64,000 bases of DNA from Ectocarpus siliculosus. Lineage: Eukaryota; Sar; Phaeophyceae; Ectocarpales; Ectocarpaceae. A program made the translations under genes and the position numbers. Under the pieces are notes generated by a model. That model saw only the letters and a list, made by a program, of their open reading frames with translations. It made no database searches and had not been told where the DNA came from. The stretch lies in the NCBI GenBank assembly GCA_000310025.1, contig FN649740.1, forward strand, positions 4,399,175 through 4,463,174, read 5' to 3'. Below, piece after piece: positions 12,601 to 23,098 of the stretch; position 1 is the stretch's first letter, and each line of letters starts with the position of its first letter.

Positions 12601-13861
12601 CCTGGAGGGGTCACCTATAGGCGCCAGGCCGTCTTCGACACGGGATTTAGGGTTCGTATCTTTACGCGCCACCCCTGGGGGGCTGCAAAAGTCCTGTGGG
12701 ATCACGGGCGGATGCATGGGTGGGGAGAGGGTGCATCATCGTGTGATTGTGTGTGTGACTGGGTGTGAGACAATTGGTTCACGTTCAGCATGGACGACCT
12801 GAAAATCTCAAGGAAAACATGTCTATCACACCACGCTGATGGTCCTACGTCATCGTCCGAGCCCAGTACGAATATGTCCCGGCCGGTGTCCCTCTTCCTC
12901 TTGGGCTCCCCGAGTGGAGTGCGCCGGGGATCGCTGGAGGTGGCCATGGCTATCCTTCTGCTTTTATTGGCGTATACGGCAGGTGTGCAAGCATGGGGGT
13001 CGCTGAGTGAGATCGAAGTCACTACCAAGTACAGCAGGAACACGTGCAATAGACGGCGGAGAGGATAAACTATGAACCTGCCGCAGAAATGCATCGATGA
13101 GCGGCGCGGAATCGACGTCTACGTTCGGTTGGTTGGGTGGCAGTCTGGTCTCTGATGGGAACAACGCACGAGCATGGTGATGCACCGCGGCATCGAAGGC
13201 CCAATTCAAACAAAAGGTGTGCATCCCGTTATCCACGAGCGGCCTTCACGGCTTAACATTTTGTTGTTGCTGTGAGTCTTCCTATGCGATCTTGGCTTGG
13301 ATGCTCTGGCGGAGTGGACAAGAGCATGAGGTGTAAGTACAGTGGTCTCAGCTGGCGCAACACACAGCAGAGCCGAAGCCCACGGGGGAGTTGTATCGGT
13401 ATGGAGGCAAGGGGCGGTGTGCTGGATGGTTCGGAAAAAAAAAACGCGGCGCAAATTAGTCTAGTAGAGTAAAAACTACCACACAGCAGAGAGAGGTGAA
13501 CGACCGGCGGCATTCACAAAAATGCGAAGTCAGGTACAGCAAGTAGGTTGTCTTCCGCTTGATAGAACCTCCTCTGTATCAGCTGTGTGTTCTTGGGGCA
13601 GGACACATCATCTGCGCCTACATCCACCGGAGTGGCTGGATCGATTTATATCGATCGTTGATTGATCCGATATTCAGCACAGAGCGCGTGCGTAATGCTG
13701 CTGCTGTACTCGAATTAAAAATTGTACGGACAGATTAAGATGCAGACGCCATTGTTCTATGCGTCGAGATGTCGAATGAAGCGTACAGGTACTGCTGTAC
13801 ACACATGCTACAACATCAGTAAAAGTCGTACCATGTACAGTTACAGCAGTAGGGCACGGTT
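9621..13861. other. Gene-poor stretch
   Basis: No exon chain could be built. A 92-codon frame at 12790-13068 (+) has a hydrophobic run (AMAILLLLLAYTAGVQAW) that could be a signal peptide or membrane span, but nothing supports it. One dispersed repeat lies at 11868-12045. Confidence 0.5.
11868..12045 (+). repeat. Dispersed repeat, inverse partner of 16085-16250
   Basis: Shares, in inverse, the block AGAGAGAGAAAAGGTGCCCG, TTTTCTGATTGG, a GGAAATT.CTG segment, a GATGACAT segment and GCCGTGG with 16085-16250. Divergence is moderate. No coding content. Confidence 0.7.
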
Positions 13862-15478
13862 CTAGGAGTGTGTACGCGTACGTACGTAGTGAGTGTAGTA
13901 GTACACACACCCCCGCTGATGGGTATGTGGATATACAGTAGCAGGGGAGACTGCTGTTGCGCGCACCACGATATGGTCCTTCGTACGGTACTCAAGCTCC
14001 CACTGCTTGATGGTGCCCACTGCCAACTCGAGAAACTCGGCCGACTCCTCGAAGGCTTGTCGCTTCGACACCCCCTGGAGTAGCTTGCTGTACACCGCTC
14101 TCAGGGCGTGGGCTTGGGTGAGCAGTTTCCCAGCTTGCGCGTGCGAAACATCAAATGTTTCCTGGGACGACAAGGGTAACGTAGTGGGTTTGGTTGGCGC
14201 TTGTTTCAGATCTCGGTCAAAATGAACACACGCTCTCACGCTCACACGCACCAACTCAGATCCGGGCAAGGAAAGTCAATGCGTGCAACGTCAGTACTCA
14301 GTACAGCAGTGGACAACACAACTCCAGCATGTTTGGCATCCATATTAGCGTAGACACACCATCATTTAAGCAAGAGCGCCGAAAAAATTAGCAGGCCACG
14401 CACGGCAGCAAACAGCATTGCGCGATGCACGCATGCATGCGCATGGTTCAGATTTTTGGCGCATGCAGCAGCAGTAATATAGATGTAGAACAACAACAGC
14501 AGCAACAGCGATGACATACATAGTGCACTGCTGCATGTGCCATACGTACTACTGTAGTACAGAACAACAGGAACACTGCTGTGTGTGTCCTAACACAGGA
14601 TATACCAGCCCGATCTACACTTACCTCGACCCCAGCAGACGTCGCTGCAACAGCACCGTTGCACTCCTTCGCGACGGCGCGGAAATACTCGAGTCCTTTC
14701 TCCCAGCCCGCCTTGCATGCAGCGAACGCCAAGGATGCCTTCTCCGGCTGCGATCTATGCTTTGCGAGCTTGCGCAGAGCCTCTTTCCTGCCCACACCCG
14801 TGTTGCTCTGGCCCTTGAGGAAGGCCGGCTGCCAGTATGTACTTCTCGGGTTTGTCCGCTTCCTGCGACGCAGCCAACATCGCGCTGCCGAGGTCCCGTA
14901 GTTGCAAGCGTGCAAAGGTCAGCTGGCCTTGCTCGACTTGCACCTTGTACTGATGCAAGAGTGCACGCAATCTCTTCCGGCCGAAGCTTCCCTTCGGGCG
15001 GCCTTCTCCCTCACGTGCTGCGCGCTTGGCGGGTGGTGTGTGGATCGCGGAACATGTTGGCTGACAGTCTCGTGGCCGTTTTTCCCGAGGAGGAAGAGCA
15101 GGTTTGTCTTCGCTCCGGAGCCTCGCATCTGCTTTGGAGAGAACGGCGCTGCCGCTAGAGTGAGATGGCCGCCAGGCCTTGGCGAAGTTCTCCTCCGCAA
15201 CCCAGTCACGTGCTTTCTTGTTAGACTCCGGGTACCCCATGTACTCGCTGTACCAACCAGCTGCGGCTGGACCCATCAGAGAGGTCCGCTGTCAGTAGCA
15301 GACGATACGCTTTCGAGCCCTTCACTTGACGTGCAGCAATCAAAGTACCACCACGCCGAGTCAGGGCTTCCCGAATGGCTGCCAGCGCCTCAAGGCGAAG
15401 CGCGGAGGCCATGGGCGTGTAGGGCGTGGACCTCGAAGTTCTTTTTCGCGCAGCCGTTGGGGCTGTGATTTGGGCCAT
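13862..15478 (-). CDS. Unrecognised gene with basic N terminus and possible HTH C-terminal part
   Basis: Family not recognised. It reads from an ATG at 15478 (MAQITAPTAARKRTSRS) through 15221, then frame-shifted segments 15276-14755 and 14915-14626, to a strong donor (GTCGAG, gtaagt) at 14625. The next exon begins at 14161 after a good polypyrimidine-AG, in matching phase 0. Segment 1 is Arg/Ala-rich. Segment 2 has GWYSEYMGYPE and a Lys/Arg-rich middle. The last exon is helical, with KRQAFEESAEFLELAVGTIK resembling the helix-turn-helix of some transposase and phage proteins. Frame changes near 15,280 and 14,825 mean a decayed gene, very short introns or sequence errors. A DNA-transposon accessory protein is possible but unproven. 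Confidence 0.45.
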
Positions 15479-16084
15479 TTTTTTTTAAATGTGGTTCGGA
15501 GTTTTTTTCGGATTGGCGTCTAAAAGGTTCGGAAATGGAACCAAATCCAAAAATAGCACAGAATCAGGGCTTCAATAATCTTCAATTTTTGTCGGTGGGT
15601 TCGTCGTAGTTGTCGACGTATGGAGGATTCAGTGGGTGAAGTACCCTCTATGGCGACGGTAAGAGGTCCATCACTTTTTATCGAGACCGAACCCACCCGT
15701 GTTGAGTAGCTTATTCGAACGCCCCTGGCGAGAGCTTTGCTACGAATATAATATCACTCCGCAATTTTTTAGACTCCCCTCGTTTTTTTACTGATAACCC
15801 CCACAATGACGGGACAATTTCTGGCTGTTTAGAAGTAATATTTAGCTGCTGCTGCTGGCAGCTGGCAGCTGCTGTCTGTAGCTCGGTGATGTGGTCTCTG
15901 TTGTGTATATGGACTTTTCATGATGGTGGAAAGTCACACAGGCTACCCCTAGTGTATGCTGCAGCGGTTGATTTTTTCGTGTGTTGTACTCACCAACCAA
16001 CACCTGTAAGATTAGATGTAAATGTCAAAATTGACCAAACATCATCAATCTACAACAACAGCATATCCTCTGCGGTCAGATTGA

Positions 16085-16250
16085 AATATCTGGATGTTTC
16101 ACAAAAAAACGCGAACCCGCCGTGGATGACACGTCATCATGTCGACCGGGGATTTTTGGCCAATCAGAAATTTCCTTTCAAAAAGATTGGCCAATCAGAA
16201 AACAGCGGGCACCTTTTCTCTCTCTCTCTACAATGCGCAGAGACAAGTAA
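16085..16250 (-). repeat. Dispersed repeat, inverse partner of 11868-12045
   Basis: Contains two TTGGCCAATCAGAAA motifs about 30 bp apart and a TCTCTCTCTC run. The complement aligns to 11868-12045. Confidence 0.7.
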
Positions 16251-16777
16251 GCATCTATAAGCGCCTGTAGGATATTGCCCGCACGAGCAGAAAAGCACAC
16301 CCGCACACGTGCAAAAAACCACGAGGAGACTGGTCACGCATGCATCCATCCATCTCCGCATTGGGAGGGACAAACCGATGAAACCATTCCCAGGTACACC
16401 TGACGTACGGACACAGCAGTAGTTCCCGGCGACAGAAGGCGCGCGATGATCATCGCTGTGTTCTCGAGGGCAACTCCAACATGGTCCACCCTCTCTCTCG
16501 ACCTACTCTATCTTTCTTTCGTCTGTCACTTTATATCAGCGCTGAAAGCATTATCCGCCAGATGGGGGCTATCTCCAATCCGTCGGCACACAATTCTAGA
16601 ACGCAGAAAATAGCAGTTTGGCATTCCGTGGGACGCGCTATTCCGCAAAACGAGGAAATAAGAGAGGCCCGCATTCTAACCAAAATATGAAATATCGAAG
16701 ACGACACACGTTGGACATCACTGGTATTCAATAGTCGCTGGAAGCTCCAGCGCTCGATATTTACTTTTCGTTATTTT

Positions 16778-16905
16778 GTTGTTGTCTTCACATTACAAAA
16801 CCGTGCCGGTCTCTGCTCAGCATCCTCCACTGTCCGCACCGGCAAACCTGACGCCTTCTGTGGTCACAGGCCAACGAACCCCCCACAAAAGGGTACCACA
16901 CACCT
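16778..16905 (+). repeat. Dispersed repeat R2
   Basis: GTTGTTGTCTTCACATTACA, then CTCAGCATCCTCCACTGTCC, CTGACGCCTTCTGTGGTCAC and AAAAGGGTACC, collinear with 36677-36806 and 37408-37530. Confidence 0.8.
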
Positions 16906-17059
16906 TGCAACACCTTATCAATCTCAAAGAGAACGTAGAGAGCCGTTGGTCGAAATAATATCTCAAACACGACTAAGAGAGCCGTTGGTCTCTCTAGAAA
17001 AAGTCGTTGAACAAAGGGGCCGGCTAGTGGCCTGATAATTAAAAAAAAAAACAAGTTCT

Positions 17060-20000
17060 CTAGAAAAAGTCGTTGAACAGGAGACGGCTGGGGTCGACGC
17101 CATGGTCTGTTAATCGGTCCGTCAACTCCATAGCCCGCTTTCCCGGCAACCCCGCCATCAAGAAGGAAGCCGCGCCCGGGTGGCCTCCTACGGCGCCCGC
17201 GAGCCCCGAACCGTGGGAGAACATCGCCGCCTGATGGAAAGGGAGGGGCGCAGGCAGCGATATATAGGGGAGGGGGAATCAACGGACGACCGACAAAGAT
17301 CAGTGATACGCCGGGGAACGATGCCCGCCTATTGAATATTTGCCGTCAGACGGTGCTCATCAGCATCGGCATGTACTGGTGTAGACTAGAGGTTTTTCGA
17401 TAAGTGGGACAGAGTTTTTTCGACTATACATGTGAGGGTTCGCTCTGCGGATCCGTCGGTACATTATGCCACGTCTTGCTAGTCAAAATGAGTTCTCAAT
17501 AATTTTCGACCAGAACGCTTGTCGCGGAGTTTGGTGGTCTCTCTTGACCGACAGAGCACGGCAGGAGGAGTAAACGGTCATATGTGGTACAGGATATACA
17601 TGGTGCAAAACCAGCAAAGCAATGCCCATATTTCCAAAATGCGCGGAACCCCGCCGTCCCGTAAATCTGGACCAACACCCGTCTCGACGCTGACGGAACT
17701 CCCGTCGGTGGCACGGATAACCACGTAGAATATGATAATGTCAATGAAACCCGCCCATCGCAAGCAACACATGTCGGGAAGATGAGAAGCGCAGAGGAAA
17801 CAACCGACACAGCAATAAGCCTGTTCGTGATAATAAGTCAGGCGAATATGATACAACCGTTGCAACGAGTTCCGCAGCAAGCTTTCCAAGAAAAAAAAGG
17901 AAAGCGAAAAAAAAACAGCCGCAACAACAATAACAAGGTTCTCGTGTACATAACAACAGACGAAGCCAATCTCTCGCCTCGACGCTGACGGGGTTCTCGT
18001 TAGTCTTGGCCGTGTAACACTGGGTCACACGAATGCCCGATGACCTCCAGCCGCCCGACTCGTTGATGAACGGCGCCGCAGCTGGGCTTTCGGACTCCAG
18101 GAAGACACTCACCTGGGGAGTACAACCATACCGCACAGAAAAGCGCGGGACAGCGAATAACCATGGGTTTGTAGCTGGGCTTTCGAGCTCCGACAAGACT
18201 CTTTCTTGGAGAGCACAACCACATGACACCATTTAACAACGGGGCGCCAAACAACCGCGGGCTACCGCTGGGCTTTCGGGCTCCAAGAAGACGCCTGCCT
18301 GCAGAGTACAACCACATCACACAACAACATCACCGCGAGACAGCACACGATGTACAACCGTGCGGTACCTCCGGGTTTTCGGACGCCAAGAACAAACTTT
18401 TAACTTTCTTGGAGATACCAAAAGAGCGAACTTTAACACGATTCCGGGACAAAAGGCTAAAACAAAATACCGTATATATCACAGACAGACTACATGTACC
18501 CGTTTGAGATACAACCATAGTCGAAGGGCATGTGTTCAAGTCTTTACAGTGAGTAGGATCCATACATTTTTTTCTAGGTAACTACTTTTATCCGCACCCA
18601 ACGGCAAAACTGGAGGCCCCGCGCTCGGCCCAGCCCCGTGCGCCAGCACGGCATGGGCGTCATTTTCGCAAGTCTCGGTGCAGTGTTGAACATCTTGCAA
18701 CCGTCCTATCGTCACAAACTAAAGAAGGGCAACCTTTTCCGCAGGTCTCGCTGATGCGTTCAGCACCAGGTGCCCGTACAGCAGTAGCAATCGTTTCAAA
18801 CTCGGGAACAAAGGAGGTGCCTAACCACCCTACCAACCACCGTCGGACCCACGCAACGAACGATACCTTCTTGATACCGGCATGAGCCTGGACGGGAGGC
18901 CAGTCGAGCACAGGCTTGACAGAGCCTAACCCCCTAGCGCCTGACGCCACTATTACAATGTCCCGCTGTTCCTGAAAAAAAAAAAGAGAGTCAGGCGAGG
19001 GGACCTAGTTTGCAATCAAAGGGGACAAGGGGGGTGCATAGCCAACCACCCATCGTAAGCACCGCGCTGTTGCTGAAATACCGGGGCGACGTTGTGTCGG
19101 CAAGTACGGGGGGGGCATCACTTGCCACCGACACTCGCTGCACCCCGGCGCATTTTTGTTTCCAACCCAAGACAGTTCGGCCAATTGGTGTTCGCGCAGG
19201 TCTCAAACCTCGTCGGACTCGTCTCGTCGGCAGCCTTTTCCGACCACTGTCACTGCAATCTATCTGATCTTGGCATCTTCTTTCGTCGCGGAGTAATCGA
19301 TCGGGCTTCGAAAAATCGGTCGGCGGCGTGTGCCTTCTTGCGTGACCCACGTGCCGTACTTCGCAAACCCCCCGCTGTGACAACTGGACAGCAGCCTATT
19401 CAGGAAATACATACATGCAATCAAAGAAGACTGCCCGTTCAGGATATAACCAAAGTGATAGTCGAAGGGGACGTTGAAGTCTTGTTCGTGGCAATGTGAA
19501 AACAGCGCGCGCGGGGGGGGGGGGGGATCGTGGCATTCTGAAAACAGCAGGGGGGGGGACGCAGACCTGAAGAGCAGACTGCAGGCCTATCCATCCCACG
19601 AACAGCGAAGAGAACCCCCGGCCCATGAAGTCGCTGATCTTAACCCTATCCCCTTCCTCTAGGGAAGCCAGAGACCGACCCTTGGCATCCTCCGCTGGTC
19701 CGCGTGTGTCGCCTGTTGTTTCGGTTGGCAGCAGCAGGCAACGACGGGCGTCTGGGATGGTCCTCACGAAAAAACAAGATAAGAGGCAGGCAACGACAAA
19801 CACTAGGGATGGATCTCGCTAAACGAAGAGATAGGAACAGGTCTTGCTGCTTGCTTTCTCTCGACAAACAATGCGGAGGAGGATGGGGCGCTGCGTCGCC
19901 GGGAAGATGGCATGGCTCTCGGCTCCCGAGCGTGAGAAAGCTTGTTGTTGTTGTCGTCGTCGTCGTCTTCGCATTGCAAGACGCTCATGACCAGTCCCTC

Positions 20001-20545
20001 CTGTCCCCTGCTCTCCAAACCCAAAGTATGTACCACACAATGTCAACCTCGGAACATCAACAGCATCAAGCCAACTACTGTACACCACCATCACAACCAG
20101 ACAACACCACCATCACAACCAGACAACACCGACGACACCAACGTCAAACCCCAAATACCACCAACCGCCAACAGCACCAATATCAATCAAATCACTACCC
20201 CAACAACAAAACGCAGGCAACAACCACGTTGACCTCAAAACACCACCAGCCACCAACACCATTAACATCAGCCCCAAACTCCAAGCAAGCACCAACAGCG
20301 CCAATATCAATTACCATCAAACCACGAACACCAACAACAGCACAACAACAACACCACAAAACAGAAGAGCCAAGCAAGCACCTTTGAGTCGAAAGCTCGG
20401 CTCCTCCGTCACCAGCACCTCCACGTTCCCGTTCTTTTGCCGCACCAAGGTAGGCTCCGTAGAGACGGCCACAAGACACCCAGCAACCCCGTTGTCCCCG
20501 CCCTCGTCTAGCCGGATGCCCACGAACTGCCCCGGAACCTTGTAA
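17060..20545 (-). CDS. FNR-like FAD/NAD(P)-binding oxidoreductase (partial model)
   Basis: Likely electron-transfer flavoprotein of the ferredoxin-NADP reductase fold, resembling the plant chloroplast At1g15140 type (from memory). Firm exons on the minus strand: 20545-20382, 19712-19567, 18971-18867 and 17230-17060 (TAG stop). Phases agree across the first three. Seen: YKVPGQFVGIRL, the FAD-loop position; FEV-like VEVLVTEEPSFRLKG; LEEGDRVKISDFMGRGF, matching the GD.V..S..MG.GF signature before the nucleotide half; IVIVASGARGLGSVKPVLDW, where the NAD(P) site GTGI.P is altered; and a C-terminal AMELTDRLTDHGVDPSRLLF ending in aromatics as the family does. The segment between 18866 and 17231, expected to carry LYYG..., and the N-terminal exons above 20545 were not found. 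The glycine motif (SGARGLGSV) is unusual, so NAD(P) binding may be weak. Confidence 0.68.
18062..18400. repeat. Tandem repeat, about four units of roughly 100 bp
   Basis: Each unit has GCTGGGCTTTCGG.CTCC or a decayed form, then AAGAC, and ends in AGTACAACCAC or similar. It lies within the oxidoreductase gene span, in an intron. A minus-strand frame through it gives a repeating GARKPS peptide, not believed coding. Confidence 0.8.
20030..20365 (+). repeat. ACC/AAC-rich low-complexity tract
   Basis: About 330 bp with almost no G on the plus strand, built from CACCA, CAACA and CATCA words. It lies between the first two recognised exons of the oxidoreductase gene and is intronic. Long frames here are compositional artefacts. 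Confidence 0.85.
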
Positions 20546-20820
20546 CTGTCACATCCACGAAACGGCACAACAAGTATTTATTCTCGAACGGGAACATGGC
20601 ATTTTTCTTTCCCTCGGAACCTTGAAACGGTCACATCCACGAAACGGAACAACGAGCGAAACGGCAAGGTGTTTACTCTCGAACAGGAACAAACAGCATC
20701 TTCTTTCCTGCCATATCTGCTCGTAAGCACATGGCGTCATAGCATCTCATGAACGTGGCACGCAAACAAACGGCGCGGCTTCTATCTCGAACAGGAACAC
20801 AGTGTTTGTCTAACCTGCTA
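20546..20820 (-). repeat. Tandem copies of exon 5' edge and acceptor
   Basis: The acceptor and first codons of the exon starting at 20545 recur about 90 bp upstream (20616-20650) as GGATGTGACCGTTTCAAGG in place of GGATGTGACAGTTACAAGG. A CTCGAACAGGAACA block recurs three times to about 20800. Confidence 0.8.
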
Positions 20821-21856
20821 CTACCTGCTCGTGACTGTTTTCTAGAGAGGACGTGTGGTGAAGAAAACCAATAGGCATAATTGGGCCGTTTGTCAAGGCT
20901 GTGTTTGAAAATCATGTAAGGAGTCGTGACCGAAAAAACAAAGCTTGGGGGGAGGTTTTGTGACAGGCATCACACTCCGTCTCCAGAAGAAGGTTACCCA
21001 CGACAGTGATTCTATGGCATCGTGGTGGGTCTGGGGTGAGGGAGGAGTATGTGTCATGCCCGAATATGTCTTTTCCGTGCGGCACGGCAGTGACACACGA
21101 CAAGTAGCCGTCCTCAAAATGAGGTACAATGTAGAACCATGGAAATTTCGACAACACCAACACCAACACCAACAGCGCAATAGCAGCAATAGCACCAGGA
21201 CCACCACCAAATAGCAAATGGTACCACCACCACCAACATCAACTACAGCAGCAGCAGCAGTAAGAGCAGAGGCTACAACAACAAACAACACCCACACAAG
21301 GGCGGTCGGGAGATCCATTCCAAGACTTCACATTTACACACAGCGACTCTTCGGGTTCTGCTTTTCTCCCTCACTTGTCCAACCAAGTCGCCCTCGAAAA
21401 TTCATACTCCAGCCCGACACCCCCCACAAGCGACAGCGTCAGCAGGCGACATCCTGTCACAACGCCAGCGCCAAGGGAATAACACAAGACAACACGGGCG
21501 GAGTTCAGGCATGGGAGAGGCGGCACTGGCAAGAGGCGTGGAAGTCGGCATTATTTAGAGTACATGTATACATAGATTCGCGCAAAAGACTTATTATTAG
21601 ACTCGTTTTCGTTGTTCGTCACACGCTATGCCTGATGAACGACTCGGAAGGTTTTCTAGACGAGAGCGCATGATTCTTTCATACGCATACGCCCGAGAAA
21701 AGCAATATCTAAACCACCTAAGCTACAAATCGACCTTACATTCTGATCATCCTTATCGACCTTACATTGCTGATCTGAGGAAGCACTCAAATAGAGAGGA
21801 ACATAATGATCTTACAAAAATGGAGGTGAAAAAACAAAATAAATGAAAACCCCGCT

Positions 21857-22570
21857 TTATTCTCCATACTCACGGTCGTCAGCTGAAGCGGCGGTGTTGG
21901 TCACCACCTCGGCCTCCCTCCACTTGACCATATCCTGCTTCTCGTAACCGTCGTCTAAAACCTGATGGTGGTTGAGGTGGGGGTTTTGTGTGACCCGAAG
22001 CATGTTTGCGAAGGGTAGAAATAGCTTTGCTCGTTCACGCGGCATTCTACGTCAGAAATAATGATGAGGGTCGTACTTCCATGAGTGCAAAAACATAAAC
22101 TAGCGAGTGAGCCTAAATAGTTGGTTTCGATGCGTTCAGGGAGACTGACGCGGAGGATGTACGAACAACATGTGGTGGCACAGAAAACGGCACGTACAGC
22201 AGTGTACCAGTTGGAGGTCCACCAATACTATTTATTTCTGATCAGTTATCAATGGTTTCCCCGAAGGGTGTGTGCAGTGTTCCTGATGTGACTGATGTCT
22301 TGGGTTCACCTTGGGTGGGGTATACAATGTAGCGCCACCATAGACAACCTTCCTTTTCGTCAGTTGAATGGGCACGGGAGGTGAAGCACTGGACGTAGAC
22401 AAATACCTGAGAACTATATTTGAAGACCACCCAACATCAGCAGCAGCAACAATTCTGTCAACAGCCACAACCACCACGACAACAACAACAACGACAACAA
22501 CAAACAACGAAGCGGCACCTTTTCTTTGTGTTCCAACCCCTCCCGATCCACCTCCGGCAGGCTCATGCTT

Positions 22571-22614
<44 letters not shown>

Positions 22615-23098
22615 CCCCTCGACAGCACCCTCCTCGCCTTCTGTGCCCTCCCCTCTATCGCTATCGCTACCGCTGTCCCTATCGCTAGTCTTATGCGGGC
22701 TCTCGCCCGCTCCTTTGGCTTCCGACGTCTTCTCCTCCGACACCTCCGGCGAGGATGCCCCTGGCACACCCGGCAAAAAAAAATAATGTTTGCGGGACTA
22801 GGGGGTGGGTGGGGGGAGACGCGGATATTGGTTGAGGCGAGACAAAAAATGACCAAAAAGAAAAAACTTCTAAGCACCCTTTATGTAGACGAACACACAC
22901 AATGTCACGCCCATGGACTTTGGATGATGAACGAAAACACCATAAACGTTGCCCGATAAAAACCCAAACAGACAGGACAGGGTACCACAAGGACCAGCCC
23001 GAAATCACCTTCGTCAATGCCGTCGTCGTCATCGTCGTCGTACACGATCTCGCACTCTTCTTCGCTCGGGCAGTCCCCCAACCCGATTCGCAGCGGCC
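21857..23098 (-). CDS. Acidic, polyglutamine-containing protein, 3' exons
   Basis: Function unknown. Exons on the minus strand: 23098-23009, 22760-22519 and 21961-21857 (TAA stop). All three join in phase (1, then 0). The first is very acidic (SEEECEIVYDDDDDDGIDEG). The second is Ser/Glu/Lys-rich, hydrophilic and probably disordered, with 13 glutamines encoded by a CAG run at about 22574-22612. The last ends in TNTAASADDREYGE. The acceptor at 23098 needs one base from an upstream exon I could not fix; a good-looking block at about 23330-23488 (CRQGLEIEEQELKALFWDGR) is a candidate but its best donors do not give the right phase. The composition suits a nuclear or adaptor protein tail, but that is a guess. 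Confidence 0.6.

Larger units (their letters stand above)
15479..17059. other. Intergenic, with two dispersed repeats
   Basis: No exon recognised. Holds repeat copies at 16085-16250 and 16778-16905 and, just before 17060, a decayed tandem copy of the 3' end of the oxidoreductase gene. Confidence 0.5.

Noticed and set aside
12790-13068. 92-codon frame with a hydrophobic stretch
   Set aside because: No neighbouring exons, no family resemblance and only one hydrophobic run; noted in the intergenic entry only.
17496-17810. Minus-strand block with RVLVQIYGTAGFRAFWKYG, considered as the missing oxidoreductase exon
   Set aside because: It faintly recalls the expected LYYGT segment, but no acceptor gives the phase needed after 18867.
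19942-20387. Long Thr/Gln/Pro-rich plus-strand frames
   Set aside because: They follow an ACC/AAC low-complexity tract lying in an intron of the minus-strand oxidoreductase gene.
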